64,000 bases of DNA from SG-bin9 sp049323835 (GTDB taxonomy: Bacteria > Pseudomonadota > Alphaproteobacteria > Rhizobiales > Xanthobacteraceae): contig JBMOOJ010000076.1 in the NCBI GenBank assembly GCA_049323835.1, forward strand, positions 1 to 64,000. The letters are read 5' to 3'. The number at the start of each line of letters is the position of its first letter. Position 1 is the stretch's first letter. Both the position numbers and the translations under genes were made by a program. Below the pieces are notes generated by a model. That model searched no databases. It had not been told where the DNA came from and was given only the letters and a program-made list of their open reading frames with translations. Below, in pieces: positions 49,401 through 58,480 of this stretch.

Positions 49401-50117
49401 ATGGCTTTCGAACATACCGCCAAGGCTTTCGATGTCGACCTTCAGGAACTGACCCGGCTGGTCGCTGAAATGGGCGGCCTCGCCGAGCGGCAGATCGTCG
49501 ATGCGGTCGGTTCGCTGATCCGCCGCGACGCCGCGCTCGGTGCCCGCGTGGTCGCGGCCGACGCCGAGATCGACAGGCTGCAGCACAAGATCGAGGAACT
49601 CGCAGTGCTCACGATCGCTCGCCGGCAGCCGATGGCTGTCGACCTGCGGGAGATCGTTAGTTCGCTTCGCGTGGCGACCGATCTCGAGCGGATCGGCGAT
49701 CTCGCCAAGAACATCGGCAAGCGTGTCTCTGCGATCGACAGCGATTTCCACCCGCTGAAGCTGATCCGCGGCCTCGAGCACATGACCGACCTCGTGCAGT
49801 CGCAGGTCAAGGCCGTGCTCGACGCCTATGCTGCCCATGACGTGCCGGCCGCGATGACCGTGTGGAAGGGCGACGAGGAGGTCGACGCGATCTGTACCTC
49901 TTTGTTCCGGGAACTGCTGACCTATATGATGGAGGACCCGCGCAACATCGGATTCTGTATCCACCTGATGTTCTGCGCCAAGAACATCGAACGGATCGGC
50001 GATCACGCGACCAACATCGCGGAGACGGTGCTTTACATGGTCGAGGGCCAGCAGATGCTCGATCAGCGCCCGAAGGGCGACATGACCAACTTTGCCGCGG
50101 CGATGCCCGGAAACTGA
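49401..50117 (+). CDS. phoU: Phosphate signalling protein PhoU
   Basis: 238-aa negative regulator linking the Pst transporter to PhoR/PhoB. It consists of two similar three-helix bundles; metal-binding motifs of the E/DxxxD kind are visible in VATDLERIGDLAKNIGK and again in CAKNIERIGDHATNIAE. The ATG at 49401 has AGGAG at 7 bases, better than the ATG at 49395. It is placed between pstB and phoB as usual. Confidence 0.93.
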   Translation: MAFEHTAKAFDVDLQELTRLVAEMGGLAERQIVDAVGSLIRRDAALGARVVAADAEIDRLQHKIEELAVLTIARRQPMAVDLREIVSSLRVATDLERIGDLAKNIGKRVSAIDSDFHPLKLIRGLEHMTDLVQSQVKAVLDAYAAHDVPAAMTVWKGDEEVDAICTSLFRELLTYMMEDPRNIGFCIHLMFCAKNIERIGDHATNIAETVLYMVEGQQMLDQRPKGDMTNFAAAMPGN

Positions 50118-50131
50118 AGGTAGGTTGAACC

Positions 50132-50833
50132 ATGAGCGCCCGCATTATGGTTGTCGAGGACGAAGAGGCCCTGACAACGCTGTTGCGTTACAACCTGGAC
50201 ACCGAGGGCTACGAGGTCGAGACGGTTTCACGCGGCGACGACGCCGATACGCGCCTGAAGGAGCGGATTCCGGATCTCGTTGTGCTCGACTGGATGCTGC
50301 CGGGCCTGTCCGGCATCGAACTGTGCCGCCGCCTGCGGGCACGGCCGGAAACGAAGCAGCTGCCGATCATCATGCTGACGGCCCGCGGCGAGGAGAGCGA
50401 GCGCGTGCGCGGGCTCGCCACCGGCGCGGACGACTACATCGTCAAGCCGTTCTCGGTGCCCGAACTGCTCGCCCGCGTGCGCGGCCTGCTGCGCCGGGCA
50501 AGCCCGGAGCGGCTCGCGACCATTCTGTCGTATGGCGATATCGAGCTCGACCGCGACAAGCGCCGCGTGGCGCGCAGCGGCCGGGCGATCGACCTCGGTC
50601 CGACCGAGTACCGGCTGCTGGAGTTCTTCCTCGAGCATCCCGGCCGCGTCTTCAGCCGCGAGCAACTGCTCGACGGCGTGTGGGGCCGCGACATCTATAT
50701 CGACGAACGCACGGTGGATGTGCATATCGGCCGCTTGAGAAAGCTTCTCAACGAGGGCGATGAGCCGGATCCGATCCGCACCGTGCGCGGTGCGGGGTAT
50801 GCGCTCGACGACCGGTTTGAAAAGGCCGAATAG
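50132..50833 (+). CDS. phoB: Phosphate regulon response regulator PhoB
   Basis: 233-aa OmpR/PhoB-type response regulator. Receiver domain: acidic pair in VVEDEEA (Asp10, Glu11), phospho-acceptor Asp53 in VLDWMLPG, and Lys in DDYIVKPFSVPELLARV. The C-terminal winged helix ends with the recognition helix ERTVDVHIGRLRKLLNE. It lies 14 bases after phoU and is the last gene of the run; the sensor kinase phoR is not next to it and must lie elsewhere. It would bind the Pho box at 45462, giving positive feedback. Confidence 0.93.
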   Translation: MSARIMVVEDEEALTTLLRYNLDTEGYEVETVSRGDDADTRLKERIPDLVVLDWMLPGLSGIELCRRLRARPETKQLPIIMLTARGEESERVRGLATGADDYIVKPFSVPELLARVRGLLRRASPERLATILSYGDIELDRDKRRVARSGRAIDLGPTEYRLLEFFLEHPGRVFSREQLLDGVWGRDIYIDERTVDVHIGRLRKLLNEGDEPDPIRTVRGAGYALDDRFEKAE

Positions 50834-50970
50834 GGCCAGTTTCCGTTTTCGAGGCGGCACCCGATCGACCGCCCAGGCATCCCGGGCTACCGGCACAGCG
50901 GCCTTTCGGGCCGGGGAACTGTTGGTTATGCTCCCGGCCCGCAAGGCGTTTCTGCCACGGGAAGCCGGCC

Positions 50971-51759
50971 ATGGATCAACTCACGACCCCTCGCGCAACC
51001 GACCGCAAGGCGGCCATCGATCGTCTGACGCAGCATCTGGCGGCGGCCGTCGACAGTGCGCATGTCGGCGCAGCGCCGTTCTATCATCTTCAGCTGAGCA
51101 ACATTTTTCCCGAGGACATCTATTCGGCGATGCTCGCCGCCATGCCGGTGGCCGAGGACTACCGGCCGATGCACGGGCGCAGCAAGAACGTCAATCAGAC
51201 GCGGGTGAAAATCGATCTGTTCCCGGAATACATCCGCCATCTGCCGCCGGAGAAGCTGGCGGTGTGGCAGCAGGTCGGCGCCGCGCTGCGATCGGAACCG
51301 CTGAAGAACGCCTTCCGCAAGATGCTGGCGCCGGCGCTGGAAAGGCGCTTCGGCAAGGATTTCCGCTCGGTCGGCATGTTCCCGATTCCGATCCTGACCC
51401 GCGATATTCCCGGTTACCTGATCACGCCGCACACGGATACGCGCTGGAAGGGCATCACCGTCCAGCTCTACCTGCCGAAGGATGAATCGGCGACCGACAT
51501 CGGCACGATCTTCCACGAGCGGCTGCCGGACGGCAGCATGCCGAAGACGAAACAGATGCGCTTTGCGCCGAACTCCGGCTACGCCTTCGCCGTCGGCGAC
51601 GACACCTGGCACTCGGCCGATCCGGTCCACAACGGCGTCAAGACGCGCGACAGCATCCTCCTGACGTATTTCGTCGATCAGGGCCCGTTGCGTGTGCTGC
51701 GCAACCGCGGCAAGCGCATCGGCAACTTCATCCTGAACGAAGTGCGCAATTTGATCTGA
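50971..51759 (+). CDS. 2OG-Fe(II) oxygenase family protein
   Basis: 262-aa soluble protein with the 2-oxoglutarate/iron dioxygenase fold. The iron ligands are the His154-x-Asp156 pair in ITPHTDTRWKG and the distal His214 or His220, with Arg226 in KTRDSILL placed to bind 2-oxoglutarate. Substrates of this sub-group (2OG-FeII_Oxy in sugar- or peptide-modifying loci) vary widely and cannot be named. It is 137 bases after phoB with no obvious Pho box of its own; a weak GGAAG precedes the ATG. It converges on the acyl-CoA ligase gene across a palindromic repeat. Confidence 0.8.
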   Translation: MDQLTTPRATDRKAAIDRLTQHLAAAVDSAHVGAAPFYHLQLSNIFPEDIYSAMLAAMPVAEDYRPMHGRSKNVNQTRVKIDLFPEYIRHLPPEKLAVWQQVGAALRSEPLKNAFRKMLAPALERRFGKDFRSVGMFPIPILTRDIPGYLITPHTDTRWKGITVQLYLPKDESATDIGTIFHERLPDGSMPKTKQMRFAPNSGYAFAVGDDTWHSADPVHNGVKTRDSILLTYFVDQGPLRVLRNRGKRIGNFILNEVRNLI

Positions 51760-51773
51760 TCAGGCTTCCATTG

Positions 51774-51903
51774 GTCGTCCCGGGCGAGCCAACGGGTCTC
51801 GCCTTCGGCGAGCCCGATGACAGTCTCTGCGAGACCCGGGACCCATGTTCCGCAGCTTATCGATAGTGCACAGTGTATGGGTCCCTGCTTCCGCAGGGAC
51901 GAC
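51774..51903. repeat. Intergenic palindromic repeat between convergent genes
   Basis: The outer arms GTCGTCCC (51774-51781) and GGGACGAC (51896-51903) are inverse complements, with further nested stems (GGGTCTCGCC with GGCGAGCC-like parts; TCCCTGC/GCAGGGA at the right). This is a GTCCCGGGCGAG-type repeat common in Bradyrhizobium-like chromosomes. It fills the gap between the 2OG oxygenase and acyl-CoA ligase stops and may act as a bidirectional terminator. Confidence 0.7.
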
Positions 51904-51906
51904 AGG

Positions 51907-53493
51907 CTACGTCCCCCGCAATGTGCGCTTCATCACCTTGCCGTTGGCATTGCGCGGCAGGGGATCGGTGCCGAGCGCGAAGGTTTCCGGCACCTTGTAG
52001 TCGGACAGCCGCGCGGCGCACCACGCTTTCAGGTCCTTTTCGCCGGTCGACCCGTCGCGGGTGACGACGACGGCGTGAACCCGCTCGCCGAGCACCGGAC
52101 AGGGCCGCGCGATCACCGCACTCTCGGCAACGCCCGGGTGCCCGGCCAGCACCGACTCCACTTCCGCCGAATAGATCTTCAGCCCGCCGCGGTTGATCAT
52201 GTCCTTCTTGCGGTCGAGCACGCGCACGAAATTCTGCTCGTCGATGGTGCCGAGATCGCCGGAGCGCCAGAAGCCGCCGATGAAGCTCTCGGCGGTGGCT
52301 TGCGGGTTGTTCCAGTAGCCCTTGATGACCGAGCCGCCGTGAATCCAGATTTCGCCGACCTCGCCGCGCGGTACTTCATGGCCGTACTCATCGGTGACGA
52401 TGATGATCGCGCCAGGGCAGGCGAGGCCGACGCTGTCGATGTTCTGCGCGGTGAGGTCGCCCGGCATGATGGTGCTGGGCGAGGTGGTTTCGGTCGAGCC
52501 ATAGGCGTTCATCAGTTTCAGGCCCGGCAGATGCTGCGCAAGCCGCTCGATGGTCGCGACCGGCATCGGCGCGCCGCCGTAGCCGCCGATCCGCCATGCG
52601 GAGAGGTTGAAATTCGCGAAATCCGCCTGCAGCAGGCACAGATTGTACATCGCCGGCACCATCACCGTGTAGGTGACGCGCTCACGCGCCGCGACCTCGA
52701 GATAGTTTGCAGCCTTGAATTCCTTCTCGATCACCAGCGTCCCGGCACAGCGCGCCATGGTGGTGATGTTGGCGACGACGCCGGTGACATGCGCAAGCGG
52801 CACCACCGCGATCGAACGGTCCTGATGCGTGAGCTGCATGCAGGCTTCGTAAACCATCGACGAGTGGATGATGTTGCAGTGGGCGAGCATCGCACCCTTC
52901 GGCCGGCCGGTGGTGCCGGACGTGTAGAGGATCATCGCCGTGTCTTCCTCGACCGGATCGGCGGGCGGCGGGGTCTGCTGTGCGGCGAGCAGAGTCTCGA
53001 ATGGAAGCGAACCAGCCGTCGCGCCTGTGGAGACGCGCACTTTCAGCTCGGGTATTTCGGCGGCATCGGGCAAACGGTCGGCGAGATTCTCCTCGTGATA
53101 GATCAGCTTCGCGCCGCAGTTGTTGAGCACGTAGGCGATCTCGGGCTTCTGCTGGCGGATGCTGAGCAGCACGCTGATGGCGCCGATGCGCGCGGCGGCA
53201 AACAACGTCAGCACGAATTCGATGCGGTTGCCGAGAAGTAGCGCGACGCGGTCGCCGGCCTCGATCCCCTGCGCGGCAAGGCCGGCGGAAATCGCGGTGG
53301 CGTCGCGGACCACCTCGCGCCAGGTCATGCGGCGGTCGCCGCAGACCAGCGCTTCGCCGTCCGGATGCCGCGCTTCGGCCTCCGTCACCATCTGCCAGAT
53401 GTGTTTCGGACGGCTGGCGAAGGCGGGGATCACCCGGTCGCCAAAGCGGCCCTCAAGTCGCATGTCGGGGAGGGGAATTCGCGACCAATCCAT
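51907..53493 (-). CDS. Acyl-CoA synthetase (AMP-forming)
   Basis: 528-aa adenylate-forming enzyme that would activate a carboxylic acid to its CoA thioester. Motifs: P-loop LYTSGTTGRPKGAM, A5 YGSTETTSPS, A7 WRSGDLG, hinge region DRKKDMINRGGLKIYSAEVE and the catalytic Lys in NANGKVMKRTL. It is last in the minus-strand operon, 30 bases after livF, so its substrate is probably what the ABC system imports (fatty, aromatic or branched acid; not determinable). No signal peptide. Confidence 0.9.
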   Translation of the reverse strand: MDWSRIPLPDMRLEGRFGDRVIPAFASRPKHIWQMVTEAEARHPDGEALVCGDRRMTWREVVRDATAISAGLAAQGIEAGDRVALLLGNRIEFVLTLFAAARIGAISVLLSIRQQKPEIAYVLNNCGAKLIYHEENLADRLPDAAEIPELKVRVSTGATAGSLPFETLLAAQQTPPPADPVEEDTAMILYTSGTTGRPKGAMLAHCNIIHSSMVYEACMQLTHQDRSIAVVPLAHVTGVVANITTMARCAGTLVIEKEFKAANYLEVAARERVTYTVMVPAMYNLCLLQADFANFNLSAWRIGGYGGAPMPVATIERLAQHLPGLKLMNAYGSTETTSPSTIMPGDLTAQNIDSVGLACPGAIIIVTDEYGHEVPRGEVGEIWIHGGSVIKGYWNNPQATAESFIGGFWRSGDLGTIDEQNFVRVLDRKKDMINRGGLKIYSAEVESVLAGHPGVAESAVIARPCPVLGERVHAVVVTRDGSTGEKDLKAWCAARLSDYKVPETFALGTDPLPRNANGKVMKRTLRGT

Positions 53494-53523
53494 AGCCGCC
53501 TCGTTTCTTGGTTGTTGCGCTCG

Positions 53524-54183
53524 TTAATGCGCCAGATTGGCGCCGCGCTCGATGGTGAATTCCAGATCGAACAGGGTATGGGAGTGGTTCATATCGGATT
53601 GCGAGATGAGGACCGTCAAGTCCTTGCCGCGCAACGACGCCAGCACCTCGGACAAACGCTCGGACAAAGCCGGGGCGATGCCCTCGAACGGCTCATCGAG
53701 CAGGAGACATTTGCTGCCGATGGCGAGCGCGCGGCCGAGCGCGACCAGCTTCTGCTGGCCGCCGCTGAGCAGCAGCGCCTTGCGGTCGCGCATCTCGGTC
53801 AGTTCGCGGATCACCTCGTAGACGAAATCGAGGCGCGCCTTCCTGTCGATGCCGGTCGCCACCCAGAGCGGCAGCATCACGTTCTCCTCGACGGTGAGCT
53901 GCGGAATGAGACCACGATCCTCGGGCATGTAGCCGATGCCGAGCCCCGCCCGCGCATGGCGCGGGAAGGCGGACAAATCCTGTCCCTCGAAATGGATTGC
54001 GCCGCGCTTCGGCGTCAGGTGTCCCATGATCGAGCGCATCAGCGTTGTCTTGCCAGCTCCGTTGCGGCCGACGAGGCTGATCATGCTGCCCTTCGGCGCA
54101 CGCAGGCTGAAACCTCGCAGCGCCGGCATCGACTGAATCTCGACGTTGACGTCGGTGATCTCGAGCAGGACAGGAGCCGTCAT
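53524..54183 (-). CDS. livF: Branched-chain-type ABC transporter ATPase LivF
   Basis: 219-aa ATP-binding subunit. Walker A GRNGAGKTT, signature LLSGGQQKLVALGRAL, Walker B CLLLDEPFEGIAPAL and the ISQSDMNHSHTLFD switch region. The start ATG overlaps the livG stop (ATGA). The switch carries a Ser/Gln pattern instead of the usual His (VLISQSDM), a deviation worth noting but seen in some LivF-type proteins of organic acid importers. It acts with LivG on the LivHM channel. Confidence 0.92.
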   Translation of the reverse strand: MTAPVLLEITDVNVEIQSMPALRGFSLRAPKGSMISLVGRNGAGKTTLMRSIMGHLTPKRGAIHFEGQDLSAFPRHARAGLGIGYMPEDRGLIPQLTVEENVMLPLWVATGIDRKARLDFVYEVIRELTEMRDRKALLLSGGQQKLVALGRALAIGSKCLLLDEPFEGIAPALSERLSEVLASLRGKDLTVLISQSDMNHSHTLFDLEFTIERGANLAH

Positions 54184-54929
54184 CGCGCGCCTCCGGTCAC
54201 GAAGCGGCGCACGTCGTTGTCGTTCAGCACCGCATCGGGGGCGCCATCGGCGAGAATGCGGCCGCTGTAGAAGGCGAGCACGCGGTCGGCGTAACGGGTG
54301 ACGATATCCATGTCGTGCTCGACGAAGACGATGGTGCCGGCTTCCTGCGTCACCGCATGAATGACGCGGTCCATGGTGCCGAACTTCTCTTCTGCCGAAA
54401 CGCCGGAGGTGGGCTCGTCCAGCAGCAGAAGGTGCGGCCGCCGCGCCATCGCCATGGCAATGTCGACGAGCTTGCGCACGCCGCCGGCGAGTTCGGAAAC
54501 CGGCCGGTCGGCATAGGCGCCGAGCCCCAGGCGGTCGAGCAGCGCCAGCGCCTTCTCGCGGCGGCCGTCGGCGTCGGCGGGCGCGGTGAACGACAGCGCC
54601 CCTGTGCCGGCGCCCGAAATCGCGACGATGACGTTCTCGGCGGCGGTGAGCTCGATGAAGAGTTGCGGGATCTGGAACGAGCGCGAGATGCCGAGCTTCG
54701 CGACATCGCGCGGCGACTGCTTGCCGATGGCGCGGCCTTCGAGCTCGATCGAACCGGAGTCGGGTTTCAGATAGCCGGTGACGAGATTGACGAACGTCGT
54801 CTTGCCTGCGCCGTTCGAGCCGATGAGGCTGACCTTCTGCCCCGGCGGAATCGAAATGTTGAGGTTGTCGGCCGCGACGACTGCGCCGAAGCGCTTGTTC
54901 AATCCCTGGACTGCGAGAACCGGCGTCAT
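54180..54929 (-). CDS. livG: Branched-chain-type ABC transporter ATPase LivG
   Basis: 249-aa ATP-binding subunit. Walker A GSNGAGKTT, a signature region SELAGGVRKLVDIAMAMA (LAGG instead of LSGG), Walker B LLLLDEPTSGVSAEE and switch His in IVFVEHDMDIVTRYAD. The ATG at 54929 overlaps the livM stop by ATGA. Start chosen because the longer frame would extend into livM. It pairs with LivF. Confidence 0.92.
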   Translation of the reverse strand: MTPVLAVQGLNKRFGAVVAADNLNISIPPGQKVSLIGSNGAGKTTFVNLVTGYLKPDSGSIELEGRAIGKQSPRDVAKLGISRSFQIPQLFIELTAAENVIVAISGAGTGALSFTAPADADGRREKALALLDRLGLGAYADRPVSELAGGVRKLVDIAMAMARRPHLLLLDEPTSGVSAEEKFGTMDRVIHAVTQEAGTIVFVEHDMDIVTRYADRVLAFYSGRILADGAPDAVLNDNDVRRFVTGGAR

Positions 54930-55918
54930 TCGGCAGGCTCCGTCGCGGCCGCGCCCGGCGCCGGTGCATCCGGCTCCTTGCCTTTGCGGCTGGCACTGGT
55001 CCAGAGCGATCCGATGCCGCGCGGCAGGAACAGGATGACCGCGAGCAGGAACGCGCCGAGCACCAGCTGCCATGTATTCGGCAGATAGAGATTGGAGAAC
55101 GAGCGGACCAGTTCCAGCGCCAGCGACGCTACGAACACCGCGGCGACGCTCTGGTACCCGGCGAGGATCGCGACGAACACGAACTCGCCGGATGTTGTCC
55201 AGTAAGCGAATTGCGGATCGATATGCCGCTGCGCCATCAGGCTTAACGCGCCGCTGGCGCCGGCGAAGACTGCGGCGATCACAAAGTTGATGGTGACGAT
55301 GCGCTTGGCCGAAATGCCGAGATACTCGACGCGCAGGTTGTTGGCGCGGACGGCCAGCGACATCAGTCCGAGCTCGGAGCGGAAGTAAATCGTGGCGGCG
55401 ACACCGGCGAGCCCGGTCGCGATCACCGATACGGCGTAGAGCATGAAGTCGGCCTCGCGCGGATCAGTGAATACGGTGCCGAACAGGCTCGGACGCACGA
55501 CGTTGAAACCGTCGGAGCCGCCGAGTGCGGTGGTCTTCACCAGCGCACCATAGAACACCATCGACAGCGCGAGCGTCAGCATGCCGAAGAAGATGCCGGT
55601 GTAGCGGGCGATCAGGGGCCCGATGATCAGGCCGAGGATGCCGCTGCACACCGCGCCGATGACGACCTGAGCGACCGCATCGGTGAGGCCGAAGCTGTTG
55701 GCGATCAGCGCGACGCCGTAACCGCCGGCGGCGTAGAACAGGCCCTGGCCGAAGGAGACGTTGCCGGTGCGCGCCAGTACGACGATGCCGAGCGCGATCA
55801 GCGAGTTTGAGGCGGCGACAGTGGCCAGCGACAGCGTCCACGCCGGCAGGATGCGGCCGAGCAGCACGAACGCCAGCACAATGCCGAGCATGCCGAGAGG
55901 ATGAGACAGCAGCTTCAT
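54926..55918 (-). CDS. livM: Branched-chain-type ABC transporter permease LivM
   Basis: 330-aa inner-membrane permease with about nine hydrophobic segments. Family features are LARTGNVSFGQGLFYAAGGYG and, after the middle, the coupling helix SLAVRANNLRVEYLGISAKR. A charged Pro/Ala-rich tail (GKEPDAPAPGAAATEPAE) ends the protein. Its start overlaps the livH stop by one base (TGATG). Works with LivH as the channel. Confidence 0.92.
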   Translation of the reverse strand: MKLLSHPLGMLGIVLAFVLLGRILPAWTLSLATVAASNSLIALGIVVLARTGNVSFGQGLFYAAGGYGVALIANSFGLTDAVAQVVIGAVCSGILGLIIGPLIARYTGIFFGMLTLALSMVFYGALVKTTALGGSDGFNVVRPSLFGTVFTDPREADFMLYAVSVIATGLAGVAATIYFRSELGLMSLAVRANNLRVEYLGISAKRIVTINFVIAAVFAGASGALSLMAQRHIDPQFAYWTTSGEFVFVAILAGYQSVAAVFVASLALELVRSFSNLYLPNTWQLVLGAFLLAVILFLPRGIGSLWTSASRKGKEPDAPAPGAAATEPAE

Positions 55919-56814
55919 CAGATGCGCCTCGCCGTCTCTCGCTGGAACAGGCCCTCGGGCCGAAACAGAAGCACGCCCGCCATGATCAGGTAGATGACGA
56001 ACAGTTCGCCTTGCGGAAACAGATGCACCGACGTTGCGCGCGCGAGCCCCACCAGGATCGCGCCAATCGCCGCGCCTTCGACGCTGCCGAGCCCGCCGAT
56101 CACGACGATGGCGAAGCTCAGGATGATGACGTCCGACGCCAGACCGGGCTGCACCGAGATCTTCGGCGCGGTTAGCGCGCCGGCAAAGGCCGCGAGCATC
56201 AGGCCGAACGCAAAGGCGAAGGCATAGATGCGGTTGACCTTCACGCCCATGCTGGCGCTCACCTCCGCATTGTGAATGACCGCGGAAACGATCTTGCCGG
56301 TGATGGTCCGGTTCAGGCCATACCAGACCGCAAGACCGCTCGCGATCGCGACCGGGATCAGCACCAGGTCGTAACCGACGTAGAACAGCCGGCCGAGCGA
56401 GACGTTGCCGAACAGCTCATAGGGCTGGGTCGCGAGGATCGGATTGACGCCCCAGATCAGCTTGGTGATGTCTTCCAGCAGCAGGAACACCGCGTAGGTG
56501 ACGAGCAGCAGCACCACCTCATCGCGGCCGTAGAACATCTTCAGCACGCCGCGTTCGAGCACAACGCCGACCGCGAGCGCGACGCACGCGGCCGCCAGCA
56601 GCATCGCTGCAAAACTCAGCGCGGGCGGCAATCCCTTCGCCGCGAACAGCGCAACCACGGTTGCGGCAATGTACGCGCCGAGCGCGTAGAATCCGCCATG
56701 CGCGATATTGAGGATCTTCAGCACGCCGAACACGAGGGTCAAACCCAGCGCGACGACGAACAGCCAGGACGCCTCGATCAGTCCGTCGATGACGATGGTG
56801 AGGAACAAGTTCAT
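55918..56814 (-). CDS. livH: Branched-chain-type ABC transporter permease LivH
   Basis: 298-aa inner-membrane permease with about eight hydrophobic segments. Signatures are LVFGVLKILNIAHGGFYALG and the coupling loop SAVIHNAEVSASMGVKVNRI. It is 119 bases downstream of the binding-protein gene, across a perfect hairpin. It is coupled to livM. Substrate class (amino acid versus aromatic or dicarboxylic acid) is set by the binding protein and remains open. Confidence 0.92.
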   Translation of the reverse strand: MNLFLTIVIDGLIEASWLFVVALGLTLVFGVLKILNIAHGGFYALGAYIAATVVALFAAKGLPPALSFAAMLLAAACVALAVGVVLERGVLKMFYGRDEVVLLLVTYAVFLLLEDITKLIWGVNPILATQPYELFGNVSLGRLFYVGYDLVLIPVAIASGLAVWYGLNRTITGKIVSAVIHNAEVSASMGVKVNRIYAFAFAFGLMLAAFAGALTAPKISVQPGLASDVIILSFAIVVIGGLGSVEGAAIGAILVGLARATSVHLFPQGELFVIYLIMAGVLLFRPEGLFQRETARRI

Positions 56815-56888
56815 GGAGTCGGTTTGCGCCCGCTTCTGTCACATGATGGGTGGCGTCATTCTGGTGAAATGACAACACGCGAAGAGAA

Positions 56889-56913
56889 GGCGGCGCGTTG
56901 ATCGCGCGCCGCC
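56889..56913 (-). promoter_or_regulatory. Perfect hairpin between binding-protein gene and livH
   Basis: GGCGGCGCG (56889-56897) and CGCGCCGCC (56905-56913) pair over 9 bases around a 7-base loop, 21 bases after the binding-protein stop on the minus strand. A T/C-rich run (TTCTCTTC) follows in that direction, so partial termination is plausible. Confidence 0.65.
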
Positions 56914-56933
56914 CGCACGAGATCAGCCCGGGA

Positions 56934-58241
56934 TCAGTCGCACTTCGCTCCCTGCATGCCGCCCTTGATCCAGTCGAGCGATTTCACGCCCGGGGGCGGA
57001 TTCACGCATTCGGCCTTGAAGTACAGGATGTCGACGAGATCGACGCGCTTCTTCTCGGGATTGTACTTGGTGCGGCTGATGGCGATCGGCTGGGTGGCCT
57101 GATGGCCGTCGCCGAGCGTCATCTTGATGGTGCCGCCGGGCGATTCCCACTGCGAGTTCTTCATCGCTGCGACGATCTCGTCGGTGGTCGGCTTCTTGCC
57201 ACCGTTCTTTTCCATCGCCTTCTCGATCGCGTTCTTCAGACCGAGGATCGACTGGTTGATGCGGTAGGCGGCCTGCACCGGATAGGTGCCGATCGCCTTT
57301 TCGAAGCCGGGGAAAAACCAGTCGTTCAGCACCGATTTCTGCGACATCAGGCCGTAGGCGCCGCGGGCGCCGATGATGGTGCCGTCCGGCATCTTGTCGC
57401 CGAGCGCCGGCAGCACGTGGTCGGCGGCGCTGAACACGAGCTGGCTGCGCTTCGCAAGGCCGCGTGGTCCGGCTTGCAGCACGAAGGCCTGAAGGTCGCC
57501 GCCCCAGAGGCTGGAATAGACGACGTCGGAACCGGCGCCGACCAGCGCAGAAATTTCAGTGCCGTACTGGCCCGCGCCGAACTTCGGCATCAGGTCGGTG
57601 CCGAGCTTGGCGTTCGGGAAGAGCTGGCCCGCAGCGGCGATGAAGTCAGCCTTGCTGTCCTGGCCCCAGGCGTAGTCCTGGTTGATGGCCGAGAACGACT
57701 CCATCTTGATGTTCTTGGCCTTCATGTAGCGGATGAGGCCGACGTTATCCATCGTCGCATGCGAGGCCGTGCGGAAGACGTAGTTGTACTTCGCTTCCTC
57801 GAAGATGCGCGGCGTGCCGCAGTCCATCAGCACCAGCAGCTTCTTCAACTCTTCGGCGATCGGCGAAACGGCAAGGCAGTCGCCCGACGAGATGTAGCCG
57901 AGCACGGCGTCGACGTTGTCGCGCTGGTAAAGGTTGCGCAGTTCCTGCACCTGCTTGGTCGCGCCGCCGTTCTCATCGATGATGACCGGTTCGATCTTCA
58001 TGCCGCCGAAGCCGACCTTGTTGTGCGGCGCCGGTACGGCTCCCTTGTTGAGTTCGTCGATCGTGAACGTCGCGCCGTTGCGGGCGGGAACGCCGAAGCT
58101 TTCAGCCGCGGGTCCCGACAGGAACGTCACGATTCCGAGTTTGAATGTCTCTTGCGCGAAGGCTGAAGCGGTCGAAAGGGCCAGCGCGGCAGCGGCCGCT
58201 GCAAGCGTGATCCGGCCCGTGTGAGCTGAAAGGTGACGCAT
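56934..58241 (-). CDS. ABC transporter substrate-binding protein (LivK-like)
   Basis: 435-aa periplasmic binding protein. The signal peptide (about residues 1-30, LAAAAAALALSTASAFAQ) is followed by ETFKLGIVTFLSGPAAESFG, typical of type-I binding proteins. Later parts include YISSGDCLAVSPIAEELKKL and SAINQDYAWGQDSKADF. The ATG at 58241 has GGGAGAG ahead. It is first in a minus-strand operon with livHMGF and an acyl-CoA ligase. Its length and the attached ligase suggest an aromatic or other carboxylic acid ligand rather than leucine (inference). Confidence 0.9.
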   Translation of the reverse strand: MRHLSAHTGRITLAAAAAALALSTASAFAQETFKLGIVTFLSGPAAESFGVPARNGATFTIDELNKGAVPAPHNKVGFGGMKIEPVIIDENGGATKQVQELRNLYQRDNVDAVLGYISSGDCLAVSPIAEELKKLLVLMDCGTPRIFEEAKYNYVFRTASHATMDNVGLIRYMKAKNIKMESFSAINQDYAWGQDSKADFIAAAGQLFPNAKLGTDLMPKFGAGQYGTEISALVGAGSDVVYSSLWGGDLQAFVLQAGPRGLAKRSQLVFSAADHVLPALGDKMPDGTIIGARGAYGLMSQKSVLNDWFFPGFEKAIGTYPVQAAYRINQSILGLKNAIEKAMEKNGGKKPTTDEIVAAMKNSQWESPGGTIKMTLGDGHQATQPIAISRTKYNPEKKRVDLVDILYFKAECVNPPPGVKSLDWIKGGMQGAKCD

Positions 58242-58480
58242 GTTCTCTCCCATATGGCTGGATTTTCGTGCCAGCTCGAACCCGCCCGTTGATCGGGCGT
58301 TGTCGGTTCGCTGACAGCCTATGCGGGCTTTCCGGCTTCGTCCATGGGCACACAGGAAGGCCAAGTCTTTGAAATCAGACCGCGACGTGCCGCCGCAGGG
58401 TGATTGCGCTTGCAGCGCGCAAGGGTCGATGACTACCTACCGGAAGGGGTGGTTTTGCTGCTACGCACCTTGGAGCGACG

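Noticed and set aside
58242..58480. Heat-shock sigma-32 promoter for htpX
   Set aside because: A CTTTGAAA stretch is present, but no matching -10 element at correct spacing could be found.
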